Source: Chitinophaga rhizophila
GTDB lineage: Bacteria; Bacteroidota; Bacteroidia; Chitinophagales; Chitinophagaceae
Direction of reading: 5' to 3'
Assembly: GCF_019492185.1 (NCBI RefSeq)
Contig: NZ_JAICCF010000002.1
Coordinates: forward strand, 124,001-188,000
Length of the DNA: 64,000 nucleotides
The notes under the pieces are model-generated. The model was not told the DNA's origin and did not search any database. It saw nothing but the letters and a program-made list of their open reading frames with translations. Below, piece after piece: positions 1 to 9,520 of the stretch (within the stretch, counting starts at the first letter, position 1; each line of letters opens with the position of its first letter). A program made the translations under genes and the position numbers.

Positions 1-2291
1 ATACAGGATTAGCTCCTGAGTACTCTAATAATACTATCAACTCAACTATCCTTAAAGAAGATCCAAACCTGTATCCGAATGTTGACTGGATGGAGGCATT
101 ATTCAATGATGTAAGCCAGAACAGACGCGCCAATTTTAGCGCACGTGGAGGAACTGACGCAGCGACGTACTATGTATCATTGGGCTATTATGATGAAACC
201 AGCCTATTACGCACAGATGCGCTACAGAGCTACAATGCCTCTACCCGTTTCAAACGTTATAACTTCACTTCCAATATTAATATGAATTGGACCAAGACAA
301 CCAAATTTGATCTTGGTGTTCAGGGAAATATTGGCTCGACGAATACTCCTACCGTAGGTCCGGAAGACGCATTCGCCAATGTAATGCAGACAAATCCCAT
401 CCTCTACCCGATCATGTATCCGGGCAATCTGGTACCGAGTGTAAACTCACAGGGTGCGCAGCCAAACCCATATGCACAGATTACACAGACCGGTTATAGG
501 AATAGATTTGCTAATCAGGTTTATTCAAATGCACGTATCTCTCAGGATTTGTCAATGATTACACCTGGTTTATCTGCTTATGGTTTATTCTCCTTTGACG
601 TATTCAGTATGCACGAGATCAACCGTTACCGCAGTAGAAGTGGTTACCTGATCAATAAAGCTCGCCCGTATAATGCCGACGGAAGTATTAACCTGAACCT
701 GATATCTAATGGTAGTGATGATCTGAAATATGGCCGCAACAACGATGCTAACCGTCAGTTTTACGTAGAAGGAGCTATTAACTATGATAAAAACATAGGT
801 AAGAAGGGCCATATGACAGGCATGTTGCTCTATAACCAGCGGGAACGTGTATTTGCTTTTGCAGGAGATGTAGCCTCTTCCCTTCCTTACCGTAGCATTG
901 GTATGGCAGGTAGAGCCACTTACTCTTATGATGAAAAATACTTTGGAGAAGTAAACTTTGGTTACAATGGTTCTGAAAACTTCAATCCTGAAAACAGATT
1001 TGGTTTCTTCCCCTCTTTCGGTGTTGGTTGGGTGATTTCTAATGAGAGTTTCTTTGAGAAGTTTAAAAACTCTGTGCAATTCCTGAAACTTCGTTATTCT
1101 GACGGAAAGGTAGGTGATGGCGGAAACGGTGGTCGCCGTTTCGGTTACCTGACGCTGGTAGCAATAGATCCTGTTGATCAGAACGGCAATTCGCAGGACC
1201 TTGGTCTTGACTTTGGTCTGAATGGTTCGGTTAGAAACAGAAGCATCGTGATCACGGACTATGGTACCAATGTAACCTGGGCCACCTCACGTAAGCAGGA
1301 TCTTGGTATAGAGATCAAAACACTGAATGATCATTTGTCTATTACAGCAGATGTATTTAAAGAGAAACGTTCAGGAGTATTTCTGCAAAGAGCATCCCTG
1401 TCTTCCTTTGTGGGCTTAAATTCAAATCCTTGGGGAAACTTAGGTATCATCCAGAATAAGGGTTTCGATGCAACAATTGAATTGATGCCAGTTAAGATTG
1501 CCAAAAACGTAACACTGGACGGACGTGCTACCTTCACGTACAACAGAGATAAGGTGATAGAGAATGATCAGCCGGTACAACCACATCCTTATATGGAAAG
1601 ACGTGGCACAAATTATAACTCAACATTCGGTTATGTAGCTGAAGGTCTATTTGCTGATCAGGCTGAAATTGACAAACATGCTAATCAGTCCATTTTTGGC
1701 ACTGTACGCCCCGGCGATATCAAGTACGCTGACCTGAACAATGATGGAGTTATTAACGCTAACGATGTAGCCCGTATTGGTAATGGCGACGTACCAACAA
1801 CTATCTATGGTTTTGGCCTGAACCTTACCTGGAAGAACTTTTACATTGGTGCATTCTTTCAGGGTGTAGCAGGAGCAGACAGAATGCTGAATGGCGACGG
1901 TATCATTCCATTTAATAACAGTACTGGTCCAGAGAGAAGTAATCTTTTTGCTATTGCAGAAGACCGTTGGACAGAGGCAAATCCGAATCCAAACGCATTC
2001 TATCCGCGCCTGGCCTATGGCAATGCAGCTAACAAGAATAACTCACAAAGTTCAAGCTGGTGGGTAAAGGATATCTCTTTCCTGCGTCTTAAAACGGCAG
2101 ATTTAGGCTATAATCTTCCTAAAAACCTGATGAAACGTATCGGTGTTAAGAACGCACGTATCTATGTACAAGGACTCAATTTGTTCTACTGGAGCAAATT
2201 CGACCTGTGGGATCCAGAATTGAATACCGGTAATGGTACAAGATATCCTAACACGCGCTCTGTGAACTTTGGTTTCCAGGCTAATTTCTAA
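1..2291 (+). CDS. SusC/RagA-family TonB-linked outer-membrane receptor (5' partial)
   Basis: This is the C-terminal part of a SusC-type TonB-dependent transporter, which imports oligosaccharides or peptides across the outer membrane with a SusD lipoprotein on top. The frame is open from base 3, so the ATG at 90 is internal and the plug domain lies outside the window. Visible features are long alternating beta-strand barrel sequence, the SusC-type stretch around 'YADLNNDGVINANDVARIGNG', and a final strand ending in aromatic 'VNFGFQANF', as expected of a barrel C-terminus. The SusD gene follows after 63 bp, which fixes the family. The substrate cannot be read from this fragment. The neighbouring HEXXH lipoprotein suggests protein or peptide rather than plain starch, but this is inference. 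Confidence 0.95.
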   Translation, partial: TGLAPEYSNNTINSTILKEDPNLYPNVDWMEALFNDVSQNRRANFSARGGTDAATYYVSLGYYDETSLLRTDALQSYNASTRFKRYNFTSNINMNWTKTTKFDLGVQGNIGSTNTPTVGPEDAFANVMQTNPILYPIMYPGNLVPSVNSQGAQPNPYAQITQTGYRNRFANQVYSNARISQDLSMITPGLSAYGLFSFDVFSMHEINRYRSRSGYLINKARPYNADGSINLNLISNGSDDLKYGRNNDANRQFYVEGAINYDKNIGKKGHMTGMLLYNQRERVFAFAGDVASSLPYRSIGMAGRATYSYDEKYFGEVNFGYNGSENFNPENRFGFFPSFGVGWVISNESFFEKFKNSVQFLKLRYSDGKVGDGGNGGRRFGYLTLVAIDPVDQNGNSQDLGLDFGLNGSVRNRSIVITDYGTNVTWATSRKQDLGIEIKTLNDHLSITADVFKEKRSGVFLQRASLSSFVGLNSNPWGNLGIIQNKGFDATIELMPVKIAKNVTLDGRATFTYNRDKVIENDQPVQPHPYMERRGTNYNSTFGYVAEGLFADQAEIDKHANQSIFGTVRPGDIKYADLNNDGVINANDVARIGNGDVPTTIYGFGLNLTWKNFYIGAFFQGVAGADRMLNGDGIIPFNNSTGPERSNLFAIAEDRWTEANPNPNAFYPRLAYGNAANKNNSQSSSWWVKDISFLRLKTADLGYNLPKNLMKRIGVKNARIYVQGLNLFYWSKFDLWDPELNTGNGTRYPNTRSVNFGFQANF

Positions 2292-2354
2292 ATAGGATTT
2301 GAATCACCCGGTGTTGATAATAACGGGTTATGTGACAACGTCAAACTATCGTAA

Positions 2355-4163
2355 ATGAAAAAAGTCTTCTTAATATTAACTGCTGCGGTGTCTTTGGGCA
2401 TCTCCTCCTGTAATAAATATCTTGATCAGGTACCGGATGATGTACTGACAGTTGATGATATCTTCAAATCAAAAGACAACACTGACTACTTCCTGGCAAA
2501 CGTTTACTTTTCGCTACCAAACGAATTACAGCAGCGTTTTACTGGTAACCAGAACTCGGGTGCATGGTATGCCGCTTCGGACGAGTCTAAGTATAACTGG
2601 TCGTTCAATTATACTAATAATATGAATACCGGGGCCTGGGCAAGTACCGACGGTACTGCTGCGGTATACTGGAATAATTATTATAAGGCCATCCGTAATG
2701 CATCCGTATTGATTCAGAACATTGACAATGCGAATCCGATTGAGGTCAACGAAGGTCTGAAGAAACAGTATAAGGCAGAAGCTCGTGCATTACGCGCCAT
2801 ATTCTACTTTTTCCTCGTAAGGATATATGGTCCGGCGATTATGCTCGGAGAAAATCCAATTGACATCAATGCCAGTGTAGATGAACTGAAACTGAAACGT
2901 TCGCATATTGACACATGTGTTAATTACATCGTTACGGAACTGGACAAAGCAGCCGCTGATCTGGATGCAAAAGTTCCCAGTGAACAATATGGCAGGATTA
3001 CCAGTGGAGTAGCTAAAGCTTACAAGGTACAGGCGCTGATGTTGGCTGCAAGTCCGTTATGGAACGGCAATACCGATTATGCAGATTTCAAAAATACCGA
3101 TGGTGAAATGCTGGTTAACACCAGCTATGATCCACAGAAATGGGTTAGAGCTGCAGCTGCAGCAAAAGAGTTCCTGGACATCTATGTTCCTAGTCAGTAC
3201 GACCTGTACACCGCTAGTGGAGCTGACGCTTTTACTGCCGCTTACAATGCCTGTCGTCAAGTAGTGACCGTTGAATGGAACAAAGAATGGATCTATGGAC
3301 GTGCTAATTCCGGAAGTTACCTCCGTTATGACAGGACACCTTTCCATGCGGGTTCACCTGCGAATCAGCGTGGTGCCGGTGCTAATGGCGCTACCCAGGC
3401 AATGGTAGATGCTTACTTTACAGCCAATGGCCGTTCTATATCTGACCCTGCCTCCGGCTATGTGGCCAGTGGTTTCTCCAGCTTCAGAGCTCCTTTTGAT
3501 AACGCAGCCAGAAATACTTATAATCAATGGGTAAACAGGGAGCCGCGGTTTTATGCAGGCATTACCTATAACAATAGTTATTGGCTGTTTCAGGAAGGTT
3601 CTACACCTATCATTACCAATATGGAATTTAATGGTAATTCCGGTAGAAGCCAGAGTACATCAGACGTATCTCCTACCGGATATATCGTAAGAAAGGACGT
3701 ATTCACTAATGATAATGCGCGTGGCGTAGTACTGCTCCGGTTGGCGAATATCTTCCTGGATTATGCTGAAGCATTGAATGAATCTGCGCCAGGTAATGCA
3801 GACATCATGAAGTATGTGAATTTAATCCGTAACCGTGCAGGTATCCCTCAGTACGGCACAGGTGAAGGAATGATCCCGGAACCAACTACCCAGGAGGCGG
3901 TTCGTGAAGCGATCCGTGCAGAAAGAAGAGTGGAACTGGCATTTGAAAGCTCCCGCTACTTTGATACACGCCGCTGGAAGATCGCTAAAACGACTAATAA
4001 TGGTCCGGTGTACGGTATGAACATGATGGGTAATGGGGCTGAATTTTATCAGCGTACACTAATAGAAAACCGCATCTTTACAGACAAAGACTACCTGTTC
4101 CCGATACCTAATACCCAAATTCTGATCAATCCGAATCTGGTACAGAATCCTGGTTGGAAATAA
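2355..4163 (+). CDS. SusD/RagB-family nutrient-binding outer-membrane lipoprotein
   Basis: This is the surface lipoprotein that captures substrate and forms the lid on the SusC channel. The N-terminus has a lipoprotein signal with the lipobox 'GISSC' near residue 19, followed by the typical 'NKYLDQVPDD' start of SusD proteins. The helical TPR-like core is seen in 'KAEARALRAIFYFFLVRIYG', and the C-terminus has the family pattern 'RAERRVELAFE' then 'YFDTRRWKIA' and 'YLFPIP'. The length of 602 residues is normal. It sits 63 bp after SusC and 9 bp before the next lipoprotein gene, so all three are probably cotranscribed. Confidence 0.96.
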   Translation: MKKVFLILTAAVSLGISSCNKYLDQVPDDVLTVDDIFKSKDNTDYFLANVYFSLPNELQQRFTGNQNSGAWYAASDESKYNWSFNYTNNMNTGAWASTDGTAAVYWNNYYKAIRNASVLIQNIDNANPIEVNEGLKKQYKAEARALRAIFYFFLVRIYGPAIMLGENPIDINASVDELKLKRSHIDTCVNYIVTELDKAAADLDAKVPSEQYGRITSGVAKAYKVQALMLAASPLWNGNTDYADFKNTDGEMLVNTSYDPQKWVRAAAAAKEFLDIYVPSQYDLYTASGADAFTAAYNACRQVVTVEWNKEWIYGRANSGSYLRYDRTPFHAGSPANQRGAGANGATQAMVDAYFTANGRSISDPASGYVASGFSSFRAPFDNAARNTYNQWVNREPRFYAGITYNNSYWLFQEGSTPIITNMEFNGNSGRSQSTSDVSPTGYIVRKDVFTNDNARGVVLLRLANIFLDYAEALNESAPGNADIMKYVNLIRNRAGIPQYGTGEGMIPEPTTQEAVREAIRAERRVELAFESSRYFDTRRWKIAKTTNNGPVYGMNMMGNGAEFYQRTLIENRIFTDKDYLFPIPNTQILINPNLVQNPGWK

Positions 4164-4172
4164 CTAAATCCT

Positions 4173-5111
4173 ATGAGAATGCTGTTTTTTCATTTAGCAC
4201 TCCTGGGAATCTTATCTACTTCCTGCAAACATGAAGCGGAGGTAATAAGACTAACAGGTAATCAAACAGATCCCAATGCTCCTTCTTCCACCTGGAAGGA
4301 GCATTGGTTTGAACACAATCAGCTGGTTAAACTGGTATCGTTTAATGAGGAAGTTGGTGTATACTATGACGATGATGTACCTAGAGATATTACCTGGCCG
4401 CAAAGAAAATTGACCGCCATCTGGAAATATACTAAAGCAACTTATGGCTCATTTGGTCAGAACAAGGATAAACGGCTGTCAGTCATCCTACACTTTAACA
4501 AGTATGGGGGCGGGCATCCGGCTACCTATTTTGACGCAAGTCATGACTACCGGAATATGATAGATGTAGGTTCTAATAATCCATGGACAGATAGCACTGG
4601 CTGGAACCTTGACATAGTAGCTCATGAAGTGGGCCATATTGTTGAAGGTGCCTCTAAGGGTATGCATAACTCCCCGGCAATGGCTATCTGGCATGATAGT
4701 AAATGGATGGAGATATACCAATACGATGTGTACAAGAATCTAGGATGGGATAACGAGGCTGTACGCTGGTATAATGACAAGATGAATACAGTTGATGACT
4801 ATCCCAAAGCTGGTACGCAGTGGTTTAAAAATTGGTTTTATCCAATTTATCGTGATCATGGCGGGAAAGATGTCCTGAACGGCTTCTTCACTTTATTATC
4901 CAGGCATTTTCCTTCCAGGACTATTGGATTGGGTAAGGAATACACCAGAGATATGAATATGGGTGAATTTGTACACTTCTGGAGCGGGGCTGCTCATATT
5001 GATCTTAAGCAGCTAGCATTGGATGCATTCGGTAGCAGGGATGAGCAGGGACAAGATTGGGTATCTCAATTGGATCAGGCAAGGAGAGAATTTCCCGGCA
5101 TCACTTATTAG
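4173..5111 (+). CDS. HEXXH-motif putative zinc metallopeptidase lipoprotein of the SusCD operon
   Basis: A lipoprotein of 312 residues with a lipobox ending 'LSTSC' near residue 18. Residues 151-155 read HEVGH, the HEXXH zinc-metallopeptidase signature, preceded by a 'LDIVA' strand as in gluzincin-type active-site helices. A region rich in Trp and Tyr follows. The resemblance to the plant basic-secretory-protein peptidase fold is possible but not proven, and a third zinc ligand could not be assigned. The start lies 9 bp after the SusD stop and the gene ends at a hairpin terminator, so it is the last gene of the SusC-SusD transcript. A role in surface proteolysis feeding the SusCD importer is inferred. 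Confidence 0.7.
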   Translation: MRMLFFHLALLGILSTSCKHEAEVIRLTGNQTDPNAPSSTWKEHWFEHNQLVKLVSFNEEVGVYYDDDVPRDITWPQRKLTAIWKYTKATYGSFGQNKDKRLSVILHFNKYGGGHPATYFDASHDYRNMIDVGSNNPWTDSTGWNLDIVAHEVGHIVEGASKGMHNSPAMAIWHDSKWMEIYQYDVYKNLGWDNEAVRWYNDKMNTVDDYPKAGTQWFKNWFYPIYRDHGGKDVLNGFFTLLSRHFPSRTIGLGKEYTRDMNMGEFVHFWSGAAHIDLKQLALDAFGSRDEQGQDWVSQLDQARREFPGITY

Positions 5112-5139
5112 TCAGTTGTTGTTTCGTTTCGTTATAAAA

Positions 5140-5172
5140 AAAGCGTCTGCTGTATAGCAGGCGCTTTCTCAT
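5140..5172. terminator. Bidirectional rho-independent terminator
   Basis: An 11-bp stem (5140-5150 with 5157-5167, one G-U pair) around a six-base loop lies between two converging genes. A run of T follows the stem on the minus strand and a weaker T-rich tract on the plus strand. It can end both the SusCD transcript and the DUF2911 gene. Confidence 0.8.
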
Positions 5173-5191
5173 TTAGCAAATACGCTATTTA

Positions 5192-5692
5192 TTATTTTAC
5201 TGGTACTTCCACATGCGTCTGATCCCATTCTACCACCAGTTTGTTAGCTGGAACAGTGATGGTAAGTTTTTCAACAGGCGCACTAGTTTTGGTAGCCTTC
5301 GCTTTTACTTCCAGTACATTCTTGCCTTTGATCTCCTCATATTTATATGCTCCCCATTGCTTCAAGTCACTATTGAGAATGAATGTCCACTCGTTTGCCT
5401 CAGGGATAGTGAACAGTGTGTAAGTACCCGCTTTTACAGGCTTACCTCCGAAGCTGCCATCTTTAGCAAATGTTATCTCAGTAGCCTCATTAGCACCTAG
5501 GCGCCATACTTTGCCATAAGGCACCAGCTCGCCGAAAATAACTCTGCCCTTTTTAGAAGGTTGACCGTAGGATACTTTTACATTTTTTCCTTCAGCAGTC
5601 ACGCGTGGACTTTGCTGTGCTTTTTTCTCCTGAGCGGATACAAAGCTGCTGGTACCTGCCAGCAATGCAAAGAATAAGAGAACGTGTTTCAT
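5192..5692 (-). CDS. DUF2911 domain-containing exported protein
   Basis: A protein of about 166 residues with a signal peptide ending near 'SSFVSAQ'. The start at 5692 is chosen because the hydrophobic signal begins there; an upstream in-frame ATG at 5752 would add a non-hydrophobic leader. The DUF2911 domain is recognisable from 'VSYGQPSKKGR', 'GELVPYGKVWRLGANEAT' and 'KAGTYTLFTIP'. The family is abundant in Bacteroidota and its function is unknown; location is probably periplasmic. It is on the same strand as, and downstream of, the SRPBCC and ABC permease genes. Confidence 0.9.
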   Translation of the reverse strand: MKHVLLFFALLAGTSSFVSAQEKKAQQSPRVTAEGKNVKVSYGQPSKKGRVIFGELVPYGKVWRLGANEATEITFAKDGSFGGKPVKAGTYTLFTIPEANEWTFILNSDLKQWGAYKYEEIKGKNVLEVKAKATKTSAPVEKLTITVPANKLVVEWDQTHVEVPVK

Positions 5693-5801
5693 AGTAATGT
5701 GTTTGTTAGTTTTACTATTCAAAGTTTTATGAAAATACACTCTTTCAGTCAAACATTGCTACCGTCTGTAATAATTAGGAAACGCAGCAATAACAATCAG
5801 A

Positions 5802-6344
5802 TTATTTCTGTTCACAAAGATTTCTCAGTTTGGTAAGCCCGGTTTCCAATTGAGGCCCTGTAAGCTTATCAGCCAAAAAACCTCTGAGTTTCCACCATGG
5901 CAGCATGCCGAGTTTGGTTTCCAACCGCCATTGAATAGCTGTACCCTTTCCATCAGCAGAAGGTTTGATCTCAAATGCACCGGTCATTGGCTTCATCCTG
6001 GAAAAGTCCAAATTATAGTATACCCCTTTTGCCGGGCTACTTTCTGTAATTATAACTGTACCGGACACAGGCTTTTCCCGCTGCATGCCAGACCATGTAT
6101 AACTTGCGCCCTTACCTTCTTTCTTATCAGCAAATGTAATCTTTTGAGCCACATCAGGTGCTGCCCAAGGATTCCATTCAGGCCAGGTTGACAGGTTATT
6201 GATCTGTGCATACACCTTTTCTATTGGTGCGTCGATTACTCCAGAACGCTCTACAATTGCCCGAGAGGGGAATAAAAGAGATATCAGGAAAATCATGGTT
6301 CCGAATACGATAGCGCTAAGCAGCAATAATTTAATAAAACGCAT
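5802..6344 (-). CDS. Membrane-anchored SRPBCC (START-like) family protein
   Basis: A 180-residue protein with one N-terminal transmembrane segment (about residues 5-26) followed by a SRPBCC/polyketide-cyclase-like lipid-binding fold. The family pattern is clear in 'VIDAPIEKVYAQINNLSTWPEWNPW' and in the C-terminal 'TAIQWRLETKLG' strand. SRPBCC proteins bind hydrophobic ligands in a helix-grip cavity; the ligand here cannot be inferred. The gene starts 50 bp after the ABC permease stop on the same strand, so cotranscription is plausible. Confidence 0.85.
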   Translation of the reverse strand: MRFIKLLLLSAIVFGTMIFLISLLFPSRAIVERSGVIDAPIEKVYAQINNLSTWPEWNPWAAPDVAQKITFADKKEGKGASYTWSGMQREKPVSGTVIITESSPAKGVYYNLDFSRMKPMTGAFEIKPSADGKGTAIQWRLETKLGMLPWWKLRGFLADKLTGPQLETGLTKLRNLCEQK

Positions 6345-6394
6345 ATAAATTGTTTCCCGGGTACAGTCACCCGCGTTTGAAATCAGTTTTCACA

Positions 6395-7498
6395 TTATTC
6401 CCAGCGGAATACTTTTACCGCTACAATATAAACCACTACACCCCATGCGGCAATCACTCCTAACTCAAATCCGACATTCCAGATATGCTGCCCTTCAAAA
6501 GCAATCTTTCGGAAAGCGTCATTCAGATATGTTAGCGGCATAATACGGCATAGTGGCTGCAACCAGGAAGGAAAGGAGTCTACCGGTACAAAAGTACCAG
6601 CCAGCAGAAATTGTGGTAAAGTGATTACGTTAGCAATTGGCGGAATAGTACTCTCACTGTTTGCAATTCCGCTTACTACAAAACCAAAGCCCATAAATAC
6701 TACCACACCGAATGCTGTGAGAAAGAGCATTTCAATGAAGGTGCTCCATCCGTGTACAAGGGTAAATCCGAAAGCAAAATAGCCTATTGCAATAATCACA
6801 ATTGCTCCCGCTACTTGAAACACAAGACGAGCCAGGGCCTCTCCCAATACGATGTAAAGACGACGGATTGGTGTGGCAAAGAAACGTTTAAGTACCAATG
6901 TCTGTCGTAAATTATAGAAAAGGAATGCCGTGCTGAATACTGCCGCACTTAACAGCGAAAAACTCAGCAATCCTGGTAATATAAAGTCTATAGTACGGTA
7001 ACGACGCCCTGGCAGTACTTCAATAGGTTCAAGTTTAGCGATGGACCTTCTTGGATAATAGTTGTCGTCTGCTTTGTAAATGAGGCTAGTAAGTATACTA
7101 TTAAATAGCGAGATTTTATCTACGGATGCTGTTGACGTACGTACTTTCACATTACTAGAGGGTACACTATCCTGGGATGGCTGCGGAGTAATGCGTATAA
7201 TAGCCGTAATACGTCCCTTCCTGAGTGCCTCCTCCATTTCAGCGGCTGGTTCGTCAGTGACTAACTTCAAGCTTTTCTCATTAGCCAGTTGCCGGTACAG
7301 ATAGCTGGTCGTGTCTGTTGTCGGATCTACTCCTACCTTAACAGAAATGCCATTATCACCGATAAAGCCGAATACCAGGATAAATACCAGAGGGAATCCC
7401 AGACTAAAAATTACTGCCGAGGGACTTCTCAATATTCCTATCAAGCTTGCTTTGGACATGGCGAGTAGCGCCTTCCACTGATTGTATTTAACCGCCAT
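6395..7498 (-). CDS. ABC-2 type transporter permease
   Basis: A 367-residue permease of the ABC-2 (YhfI/YadH-like) type. There is one N-terminal membrane helix (about residues 26-46), a soluble extracytoplasmic domain to about residue 165, then about five helices. The segment 'LPQFLLAGTFVPVDSFPSWLQPL' is the typical ABC-2 extracellular loop, followed by 'MPLTYLNDAFRKI'. No ATP-binding partner is adjacent on either side in this window, so the ATPase is either encoded elsewhere or shared. The substrate is unknown. Confidence 0.9.
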   Translation of the reverse strand: MAVKYNQWKALLAMSKASLIGILRSPSAVIFSLGFPLVFILVFGFIGDNGISVKVGVDPTTDTTSYLYRQLANEKSLKLVTDEPAAEMEEALRKGRITAIIRITPQPSQDSVPSSNVKVRTSTASVDKISLFNSILTSLIYKADDNYYPRRSIAKLEPIEVLPGRRYRTIDFILPGLLSFSLLSAAVFSTAFLFYNLRQTLVLKRFFATPIRRLYIVLGEALARLVFQVAGAIVIIAIGYFAFGFTLVHGWSTFIEMLFLTAFGVVVFMGFGFVVSGIANSESTIPPIANVITLPQFLLAGTFVPVDSFPSWLQPLCRIMPLTYLNDAFRKIAFEGQHIWNVGFELGVIAAWGVVVYIVAVKVFRWE

Positions 7499-7563
7499 AC
7501 TTACTTTCGCTGGATCTGTTCTAAAAAATCGCGTAAAACTACTATTGTTTTACCCATTTCCAT

Positions 7564-7592
7564 AAAAAAACCTGCCGGTTAAGGCAGGTTTA
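7564..7592 (-). terminator. Rho-independent terminator of sppA
   Basis: The arms AAACCTGCC and GGCAGGTTT (7568-7592) enclose six bases. On the minus strand the stem is followed by seven T residues. It lies 75 bp downstream of the sppA stop. Confidence 0.8.
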
Positions 7593-7666
7593 ATACTATT
7601 TTAAGTTATAACAGGGAATTTTTCCAGTCCTCCCTTAGACCAATAAGTCCTTGTTTATCAATATTA

Positions 7667-9430
7667 TTACCTGATCTCCATGAAATATGGCAGTTTTGCC
7701 TGAATTTCTCCTTTCATCTCTTTCACCTCCTTTAACTGCTGATATATTTTATACTGATCACCCAATTCTTCTTTTACGGCAGCGTCAACGCGGGCGCTCA
7801 CACCAAAGCTCTTTACCATACGGGATATGGAAGCATCTGTTTCAGGATATTCACGGAGGCGGTATGAGCTAACCTTAGCCATACCCGCGGCGCATCTAAT
7901 GGCGTCGCTAATACCACCAATCCTGTCAACAAGACCAAGTTGCTTCGCTTGCACGCCACTCCATACGCGCCCCTGGGCAATACTATCCACGATCGGACCA
8001 CTAAGTTTACGACCTTCTACTACACGGCCCTTAAAGGTACTATAGATGCTATCGATAGAATTTTGTATGAACCTCTTTTCAATCTCAGTCAACGGGCGGG
8101 ATGTGTTACCCAGGTCAGCATATTCCGCTGTTTTAACACCGTCGAATGTAACTCCCAGCTTATTTTTGAAAAATGACTGCATATTAGGCAGTACAGCAAA
8201 AACGCCGATAGAACCAGTTAGCGTATTAGGTTGTGCAAAGATCGTGTCGGCCATACAGGAAATGTAATAGCCGCCTGAAGCAGCATAGTCCCCCATTGAT
8301 ACAACTACAGGTTTGCTTTTTTTAGCCAACACCAATTCCCGCCAGATAGATTCTGAGGCCAAAGCACTACCACCGCCGGAATTAACGCGGAATACGATAG
8401 CTTTTACTTCCTTATCTTGTCTGGCCTCGCGGATCAGTTTAATAAAGTGTCCACTGCTTATGGTACCCTCTTTCTCACTGTCCCCACCAACAATATTACC
8501 TTCTGCATATATGACTGCAATCTTATTATCAGCGCCCTTGTCCTCTGTCAGATCGGTTGCGCTCATATACTTGGAAATGGACACAAATGATACGTCTTCA
8601 CTACCTTTCAACCCAATTCTGGACTTAATTTCGTCCATCACCTGGTCATTGTACTTAAGACCGTCCACCAATTTATATTTCAGCGCGTCGCCAGCTTCCT
8701 GAATCAACCCTTCATTAGCAAATCGGTGAAGGCTGCTGGTATCTATTTTGCGAGATATACCTATATTTTTAAGGAAGTTGCCATAAAGATCTCCGAGGTA
8801 AGCATTGGTTTGGATACGGTTGGCCAATGTCATCTCAGTTTCACGTAATGGCTCAGTAGCACTTTTGAAACGGCCATCATAAAAGATCTGTGGTTGAATT
8901 TCCAGCTTTTCCAATGCTCCTTTCAGGAAGGTAAGCTGGGTGAAGAACCCATTAAACTCTATGCCTCCCTTAGGATGTACATAGACCTTATCAGCCAGGG
9001 AAGCTATATAATAGCTCTTCTGATCCATTGTTTCACCATAGGCTAACACGAATTTACCCGACTGCTTAAAGCGCAGCAGGGCATTACGAACCTCCTCATT
9101 GGTGGCGAAACCGTTGGCATTATTATCAGCCTTTAGGTAAATCCCTTTAATATTATCATCTGTTTCGGCATGTTTTACCAAGCGTACCAGGTCATTAACG
9201 CCGGGAACATTCTTAGGCTCCTGACGCAAAAAAGCATTGAGCGGGTTGGATACCTGCTGTTCATTATACTGCTGGCTGGTCTCAAGGACGAGTACACTGT
9301 TGGGCGACAGGGTAACAACTTCGGAGCTTAAGGCGCTGCCAATAAAGCCCGACAGTACGATCACCCCGAGAATGATGATCACTACGAAGGCCAGCAACGT
9401 GGCAAAGAAAATTTTAAAAAAGCTACGCAT
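7667..9430 (-). CDS. sppA: Signal peptide peptidase SppA, 67-kDa type
   Basis: An inner-membrane serine protease that degrades cleaved signal peptides. With the start at 9430, where the membrane anchor 'MRSFFKIFFATLLAF' begins, the protein has 587 residues; the upstream ATG at 9481 adds a polar leader and is less likely. The tandem SppA repeats are both present. The general base is Lys189 in 'RFKSATEPL' and the nucleophile is Ser385 in 'YAASGGYYIS', matching the Lys/Ser dyad of the E. coli enzyme. The motif 'NTLTGSIGV' follows. It is divergent from folK. Confidence 0.96.
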   Translation of the reverse strand: MRSFFKIFFATLLAFVVIIILGVIVLSGFIGSALSSEVVTLSPNSVLVLETSQQYNEQQVSNPLNAFLRQEPKNVPGVNDLVRLVKHAETDDNIKGIYLKADNNANGFATNEEVRNALLRFKQSGKFVLAYGETMDQKSYYIASLADKVYVHPKGGIEFNGFFTQLTFLKGALEKLEIQPQIFYDGRFKSATEPLRETEMTLANRIQTNAYLGDLYGNFLKNIGISRKIDTSSLHRFANEGLIQEAGDALKYKLVDGLKYNDQVMDEIKSRIGLKGSEDVSFVSISKYMSATDLTEDKGADNKIAVIYAEGNIVGGDSEKEGTISSGHFIKLIREARQDKEVKAIVFRVNSGGGSALASESIWRELVLAKKSKPVVVSMGDYAASGGYYISCMADTIFAQPNTLTGSIGVFAVLPNMQSFFKNKLGVTFDGVKTAEYADLGNTSRPLTEIEKRFIQNSIDSIYSTFKGRVVEGRKLSGPIVDSIAQGRVWSGVQAKQLGLVDRIGGISDAIRCAAGMAKVSSYRLREYPETDASISRMVKSFGVSARVDAAVKEELGDQYKIYQQLKEVKEMKGEIQAKLPYFMEIR

Positions 9431-9478
9431 TATAGAGGATTTAGTTTTAAAGCAGGCTGTGGCCGTGCTCCTTTTTTC

Positions 9479-9505
9479 CAAAAATAAAGAATATGTCTAC
9501 TTTTG
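9479..9505. promoter_or_regulatory. Divergent promoter region between sppA and folK
   Basis: Two Bacteroidota-type -7 boxes (TAnnTTTG) lie back to back: TATTTTTG on the minus strand (9479-9486) facing sppA and TACTTTTG on the plus strand (9498-9505) facing folK. Clear -33 TTTG boxes are not seen, so this is a prediction from the -7 boxes only. Confidence 0.45.
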
Positions 9506-9520
9506 GGCTGTTGAAGATAC

